This document shows, piece by piece, positions 28,526 to 32,930 of a DNA stretch of 32,930 nt. Every line of letters begins with the position of its first letter. The stretch's first letter is position 1. The notes beneath the pieces were generated by a model that was given only the letters and a program-made list of their open reading frames with translations, was not told where the DNA came from and ran no database searches. The stretch is from an uncultured Atopobium sp. (lineage in GTDB: Bacteria; Actinomycetota; Coriobacteriia; Coriobacteriales; Atopobiaceae): assembly GCA_938028565.1 (NCBI GenBank), contig CALIZS010000003.1, forward strand, positions 1-32,930. The letters run 5' to 3'. The position numbers and the translations under genes were made by a program.

Positions 28526-29806
28526 TTAGAATGGAAGAGCGTGAAGAATGTAGCCAAGAAGTGGGCCATATACGCAATAGTCGGTCTCAGAGAGAATACG
28601 CATGATTGGCTCATAAGATCCAACAAATGGCAGAAGCAGAGCCTGACCAAAAATAAGGATAAAACCATTGGCAAGTGAGCCAATTACTGCACCCCTAGCA
28701 CCACCATGAGCATTACCAAAAATTGCTGTTGCCGCACCAGTAAAGAATGTTGGAATAAGCGCTGGGAAAACAATAATTGGATATCCAACTGCAGCAAGAA
28801 TTACCATGCCTACAAGTCCAGACAACAGACTACAAAGGAATCCAACAATCACGCAGGTTGGATAACCTGGGAACAGCAGAGGAACATCAAGACCAGGCTT
28901 TGCTCCAGGAATAATCTTATCTGCAATGCCGTGAAATGCTGGGATAATCTCTGCAAGCATCATTCGAACGCCAGTAATAATAACGGTAATCCACATTCCA
29001 AAGCTAATGCCCTGAAGAATTGAATAGACCAAGACGTCCTGTCCTCCAGAAATGTTTTCCATAACCCATGCAGGATCTGCAACAATGCTTACGCAAAGGA
29101 AGAGCAAAGTCATTACCAGCGTTAGAGCAATAGTCATCTCGCGAAGGAAAGCAAACTGCTTTGGAATTTTGATCTCTTCGAGGTCATGCTCTTTGTTACC
29201 AAAAGCTTTTGCAAGATATGTAGAAATCAGCAGACCGGTAGAGCTTGAATGAGCAAGAGTAATCTCTTCTCCACCCTTAACACCCTTAATGCAGTGATTA
29301 ACATAGGCGCAAGAGAAGGTCATATAGCATCCGAGAAGTACTGAGCCGACAGCAACAATTCCCCAGAAATCAAGTGGTGTGTTGTACTTAAGTAGCGCGG
29401 CAATCAGGCCTGCAAAAAAGAATGCTACATGTGCCGAAAGATGAACAAACTTGAATTTTGTAAATCTTGCCAAAAGTAAGTTAATCAAAAATCCGAATGC
29501 AAAAATAAGAGAGAGCTCTGTGCCAAGATCAGTCATATATTCGGCGCTAGCTGTGCCAATATCGGTAGCTGGAACAGAACCATTTCCAAAAGCTTTTCCA
29601 ATCATTGTTGCCAAAGGCAAAAGCGCCATTCCAAGCGTTTGTCCTCCAACATTGACCATTGTGAAACCAATCATCGCTTTAATGGCAGATGGAAGAAGCT
29701 GGCTCCATTGTCTTTTCATTGCAATCATTCCGATTACAACGACCAATCCAATAATAAATACCGATTGGCTTAGATAATGATTAACGATATAAAGAAAAAT
29801 CTCCAT
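28526..29806 (-). CDS. PTS IIC permease, ascorbate/galactitol (UlaA/SgaT-like) type
   Basis: A 426-aa integral membrane protein with about ten hydrophobic helices. M-V-N-V-G-G-Q-T-L-G (about 50-60), H-S-S-S-T-G near 186, and F-G-N-A-H-G-G-A-R-G-A-V near 365 are characteristic of the SgaT/UlaA and related IIC families. It forms the sugar channel and hands the substrate to IIB for phosphorylation. It starts 4 nt after the IIB stop, and the TrpA-like gene follows 9 nt downstream. The sugar cannot be told from sequence; pentitols, ascorbate or galactitol-like compounds are options. Confidence 0.85.
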   Translation of the reverse strand: MEIFLYIVNHYLSQSVFIIGLVVVIGMIAMKRQWSQLLPSAIKAMIGFTMVNVGGQTLGMALLPLATMIGKAFGNGSVPATDIGTASAEYMTDLGTELSLIFAFGFLINLLLARFTKFKFVHLSAHVAFFFAGLIAALLKYNTPLDFWGIVAVGSVLLGCYMTFSCAYVNHCIKGVKGGEEITLAHSSSTGLLISTYLAKAFGNKEHDLEEIKIPKQFAFLREMTIALTLVMTLLFLCVSIVADPAWVMENISGGQDVLVYSILQGISFGMWITVIITGVRMMLAEIIPAFHGIADKIIPGAKPGLDVPLLFPGYPTCVIVGFLCSLLSGLVGMVILAAVGYPIIVFPALIPTFFTGAATAIFGNAHGGARGAVIGSLANGFILIFGQALLLPFVGSYEPIMRILSETDYCVYGPLLGYILHALPF

Positions 29807-29810
29807 GACA

Positions 29811-30092
29811 CTATCCTTCCATCTGGTTAATATGCTGCATTAGCTGATCTTTTAGATATGCTTTATCCATCATGTTATCGATGCGAATTATTGGAACAGA
29901 GGTATCTCTCAATGCATCTGCAAAGTCTGATGTGGTAATAACTAAATCGTATGCAGAAGGATCTACAGAACCGATGTCGGACGCGTCAACAGTTCCGTCA
30001 ATTCCTTCGGCATCTAAAATCTGCTGAGTAAACAGCCTCATCATCATGCTACTGCCTACACCAGCGCCACACACTGTTACAACTTTAATCAT
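29811..30092 (-). CDS. PTS IIB component
   Basis: A 93-aa cytoplasmic IIB. M-I-K-V-V-T-V-C-G-A-G-V-G-S-S has the phosphorylated Cys8 in the P-loop-like C-G-x-G-x-G-S-S of lactose/ascorbate-type IIB proteins. It accepts phosphate from a IIA domain and passes it to the sugar during transport by the IIC next to it. The ATG has AGGAGGTAGG upstream, 6 nt after the regulator's stop. No separate IIA gene is in the operon; the IIA domain of the regulator is the only one in the window. Confidence 0.92.
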   Translation of the reverse strand: MIKVVTVCGAGVGSSMMMRLFTQQILDAEGIDGTVDASDIGSVDPSAYDLVITTSDFADALRDTSVPIIRIDNMMDKAYLKDQLMQHINQMEG

Positions 30093-30098
30093 AATTAC

Positions 30099-32135
30099 CT
30101 ACCTCCTACTTGTAATTGCGATTACTTCAGCAGCTTTGTCTGCTTTTAATATCTTCTGAACGTTTTCCTCATCGCTTAGAAGCTCTGCCAAATCTGCAAG
30201 TGCATTTAAATGCGTTTGATGATCTATTGCACAAAGAGCAACCACCAACTGAACAGGGTCATTCTTTGGGTGACCAAAATTTACTGGCTGATCGAGGGTA
30301 ATGAGCGAAAAGCCAATACCTAGAGCACCTTCTTCTGGTCTTGCATGAGGCATTGCGATGCCTGGGGCAATAACAATATAAGTTCCGTTGATTCGGACAT
30401 TTTCTATCATTGCCTCAATGTACTCTTCCTTTGCAACACCTTTCTTTACTAATAATCTTCCAGCCTCCCTAACTGCATCGTCGCTATCTTTGGCGCAGTA
30501 ATGCGTTTCAACCAAATCTTCTGTAAGAACTTCTTCTAGCATTGGGCAATACCTTTCTTCTTTATCCTGCTTAGGTAAAAAACCTAAATACTCTTCGAGT
30601 TTTTTCTGTAAGGTTATTTCGTCAGATTTACTAAGAGTTACTGTTTGTGAAACGATGGATAGAATTTCATCTGGAGAAATAGTTTTTTCTCTCACTCTAA
30701 GAATGTTTTCGATATTTCTTTGATCTCTTGAGTCAAACTGAGGGGAAACTTCAACAACCTCGACGTTCTTATACGTAAAGGGAAACGTGCTGACAACAAA
30801 ATCAATGTTGTGACTTTCCAGCCATTTCTGTGCTTCATTCGATCCAAAAGTTCCCAGTACTGAAACTTCATATTTGGACTCTAGTCTTGAAGAAACTATT
30901 TCGGATGTAGCCACACCAGCATGACAAACCACAATCACCTTAGGTCTTAATTCGACTGGTCTTTTTGTTCTCTCCTGGGAAGCCATGAAGAACATAGTAA
31001 GAAATGCAATTTCGTCATCAGAAAAGGAGACTGAAAGTCCCTTTTCCAAAATAGAAATCGATTCAGCCGTCGCTTTATATAAGCCTTCAAACTCATTTAC
31101 TACATAATCTAAAAGTGGATTATGTACTGCTTCTCCACTTACAGCACGCCAATATGCAGGTCTTAGGTGATTAAGTATGCTTTCAAAAAGTTTTTCGTCA
31201 TTGGCAAAATTCGACGGTGTGACCAGCTGATCCATTTTATCGATGAATTCAGAAACTAAAATTCTCAACCTGATCCAGTTTTCAGAGATGTAATCACTCA
31301 TCCCGACAACAGTTGATTCCCTAAATTTTGCTGAAAGGAAATACAGCTCATCCTCTGTAATATCTTCACCATAGAGTTCTTTTAAATTATCTACACATTT
31401 ATTTACTGCACCGTATTCAGGACTGCCCAGTAAATCCGGTTTATCAATGTTGCAGGGAAGACCGAGAAGCTTATTCCCCTTAAATCTTGCAATGGATACA
31501 AGCATATAAGCAATTAACTTTTGCTGAGCATTTTCCGAGTACTCAACTTGAAGACAATTTGATATTTCATCTATTGAAGTTTTTATTTGATTGATTCGTT
31601 CACTGTCCTGCACACTTATAAATGCATTTAGATATGGCCAATCTTTTGTTAAGTTATCAGCAAAAAGGCCTCTTATCTTGAGTTCGTTGCCTGTGACTGA
31701 TACACCTTTAAAAGGAGTAGCCTCTATGCAGAAATAACTTCCAGTGAAACTCTTTTTAATTTCATCCAAATCTCTCTGGATTGTATTTTTAGAAACCCCA
31801 ATAGCATGCTGAAGTTCTGAAATTGATATTTCTCTTGCCCGTAAGATGACAAGATTGAGAATAACTCGTCTTCTCATTTCTGGATCAAGATAAAAAATAT
31901 CGTCTTTTTTCACCAGCCCTGAAAACTCAATTTCAACTGGAGCTTCATAGGTCAAAATACCTCTTGCATTTTGAATTGAAGTAAGGCCTTGAGAAATCAA
32001 AAGTTGGTTTAAAGTCGATAGGTCTTTATAAACAGTTCGAGAGGTTACATTGTGCTGCGTCGCAAACTTCTCAACAGAAATCTGATCAGCTTCCCGGCAC
32101 AATATATTAAATAAATTTTCCACTCGACTTTTCAT
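30099..32135 (-). CDS. PRD/IIB/IIA transcription regulator (BglG/LicR type)
   Basis: A 678-aa multidomain regulator: helix-turn-helix at about 15-50 (F-A-T-Q-H-N-V-T-S-R-T-V-Y-K-D) and a second at 104-128, two PRD domains (about 170-290 and 295-395), a IIB-like domain with C404 in V-C-H-A-G-V-A-T-S, and a C-terminal IIA domain with phosphorylatable His597 in M-P-H-A-R-P-E. PTS phosphorylation of these sites normally switches DNA binding according to sugar supply. It precedes and controls IIB, IIC and the TrpA-like gene. AGGTGG precedes the start. It has no BglG-type RNA-binding domain, so it is an activator or repressor, not an antiterminator. Confidence 0.9.
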   Translation of the reverse strand: MKSRVENLFNILCREADQISVEKFATQHNVTSRTVYKDLSTLNQLLISQGLTSIQNARGILTYEAPVEIEFSGLVKKDDIFYLDPEMRRRVILNLVILRAREISISELQHAIGVSKNTIQRDLDEIKKSFTGSYFCIEATPFKGVSVTGNELKIRGLFADNLTKDWPYLNAFISVQDSERINQIKTSIDEISNCLQVEYSENAQQKLIAYMLVSIARFKGNKLLGLPCNIDKPDLLGSPEYGAVNKCVDNLKELYGEDITEDELYFLSAKFRESTVVGMSDYISENWIRLRILVSEFIDKMDQLVTPSNFANDEKLFESILNHLRPAYWRAVSGEAVHNPLLDYVVNEFEGLYKATAESISILEKGLSVSFSDDEIAFLTMFFMASQERTKRPVELRPKVIVVCHAGVATSEIVSSRLESKYEVSVLGTFGSNEAQKWLESHNIDFVVSTFPFTYKNVEVVEVSPQFDSRDQRNIENILRVREKTISPDEILSIVSQTVTLSKSDEITLQKKLEEYLGFLPKQDKEERYCPMLEEVLTEDLVETHYCAKDSDDAVREAGRLLVKKGVAKEEYIEAMIENVRINGTYIVIAPGIAMPHARPEEGALGIGFSLITLDQPVNFGHPKNDPVQLVVALCAIDHQTHLNALADLAELLSDEENVQKILKADKAAEVIAITSRR

Positions 32136-32284
32136 TTTATTTCCACCTCATAATTAGGTTATATGCTGTTTCAAGACCGAACAAATATCATTTGATTCAT
32201 TCGCTTTGAAGCAAATGGGAAGCTCCTTATATATCAAAGTATTAATCATTTTTTCTGCTCAGTTTAATCTTTCAATCATAAAAA

Positions 32285-32316
32285 CAAGACCTCGATGATT
32301 GCTCATCGAGGTCTTG
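32285..32316 (-). terminator. intrinsic terminator after the transaldolase-like gene
   Basis: A 14-bp stem (32285-32298 with 32303-32316) and a 4-nt loop. On the minus strand it is followed by GTTTTT. It separates the aldolase gene from the PTS regulator. Confidence 0.85.
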
Positions 32317-32345
32317 CTCCTCTAGACCAATATTTATTAGCAAGC

Positions 32346-32930
32346 CTATCCCAGCAGTGTATCCCTACCGTAAGCCTCACGCCATGCGACGGAAAACTCG
32401 TCAACAGCAAACTTTGTGCCAGGATGATCCATCATGGTAAACACAACCTCTGGTGGAACGGTAACAGACTGAATACCAGCGGCAATGAGGGCATGAACTT
32501 GCTCAACATTTTTGAAGGAAGCTGCAATAACCTCGGTGTTCTCAAATCCCTGAGTCTCAAGCATCTGAAGCAGATCAAGAACCTGACCAATACCATCGCC
32601 ATAGTTGCACATGCGGTTGACGTAAGGTGCAAGATAATCTGCGCCATTCATTGCTGCAAGAAATGCCTCGTCAGCAGAATAAATAGCGGTAGCAAGAACC
32701 CCAAGACCCTCAGACTTAAGTTGCTTAATTGCCTTATAACCGTTATGGGTAACAGGAATCTTTACATAGGTGTTCTTTGGACGAAGGCTGCAGATATAAC
32801 GGGCCTCTTCAAGCATCTGCTCATAGTCCGTTGAAACGACCTGGACAAAGAACTTCTGCTCTGGACGCAAATACTCAACAAACTCCTTGATAACCTGCTC
32901 TGGCGTTTTACCACTCTTGGTAATGATCGA
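32346..32930 (-). CDS. fructose-6-phosphate aldolase / TalC-like transaldolase, 5' end outside the window
   Basis: The frame is open from the right edge (S-I-I-T-K-S-G-K-T-P-E-Q-V) to a TAG at 32346-32348, giving 194 residues. S-I-I-T-K-S-G fits the N-P-S-I-I-x-K-S-G of FSA/TalC proteins, T-Y-V-K-I-P-V-T carries the Schiff-base lysine (Lys in V-K-I-P), and Y-L-A-P-Y-V-N-R, A-A-S-F-K-N and T-V-P-P-E-V follow in family order. Only about 25 residues at the start should be missing. It cleaves or transfers a dihydroxyacetone unit in sugar phosphate metabolism, matching the neighbouring PTS operon. A TTG at 32870 is an internal codon, not the start. Confidence 0.9.
   Translation of the reverse strand, partial: SIITKSGKTPEQVIKEFVEYLRPEQKFFVQVVSTDYEQMLEEARYICSLRPKNTYVKIPVTHNGYKAIKQLKSEGLGVLATAIYSADEAFLAAMNGADYLAPYVNRMCNYGDGIGQVLDLLQMLETQGFENTEVIAASFKNVEQVHALIAAGIQSVTVPPEVVFTMMDHPGTKFAVDEFSVAWREAYGRDTLLG

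Overview
The window looks like a chromosome segment from an anaerobic Gram-positive actinobacterium, most likely class Coriobacteriia (Atopobium/Lancefieldella/Olsenella type). The evidence is the actinobacterial order dnaK-grpE-dnaJ-hspR with a MerR-type HspR, a nearby clpB that shares upstream DNA with dnaK, moderate GC in the housekeeping genes and a PTS-based sugar locus. The assignment rests on gene content only.

Layout. (1) 1-1497: AT-rich, plus-strand tail of an unknown gene followed by two TIR-domain genes, which look like an anti-phage NAD-signalling module. (2) 1781-2225: remnant of an IS256-family transposase abutting a truncated DUF6414 gene. (3) 2296-12445: a tightly packed, GC-rich, minus-strand operon. 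In transcription order it encodes a ribbon-helix-helix protein, an N6-adenine methyltransferase, a GIY-YIG/DEAH-helicase restriction-type protein, an unrecognised 437-aa protein, a ParB-like protein and a SNF2-like helicase. This is the best candidate for an undescribed or extended defence system. (4) 12614-16590: an accessory patchwork with a frameshifted small gene, a DUF4160/DUF2442 pair, a DUF3800 gene behind a structured RNA leader, and an IS30 remnant. Two copies of a 16-bp sequence matching the end of guaA (coding for I-E-W-E-stop), at 13285-13300 and 15894-15909, suggest that everything to their left consists of tandem islands integrated at the 3' end of guaA, which should lie left of the window.

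(5) 16717-27084: conserved backbone, all on the minus strand: clpB with a small downstream gene, a PIN/RHH toxin-antitoxin pair, an ABC exporter with a heptanucleotide repeat array in its 5' region, and hspR/dnaJ/grpE/dnaK. clpB and dnaK share a long upstream block that probably carries the heat-shock (HspR) control sites. (6) 27082-32930: a one-pass membrane protein, then a sugar operon (PRD/IIA regulator, PTS IIB, PTS IIC, TrpA-family enzyme), and at the right edge a partial transaldolase/fructose-6-phosphate aldolase gene with its own terminator.

How the genes work together. The left half is a defence and accessory island with at least three modules: the TIR pair, the restriction-type operon, and the DUF3800/DUF4160 genes. 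It has clear scars of transposition and gene decay. The right half is a proteostasis cluster and a PTS carbohydrate cluster. No rRNA, tRNA or CRISPR array was seen.
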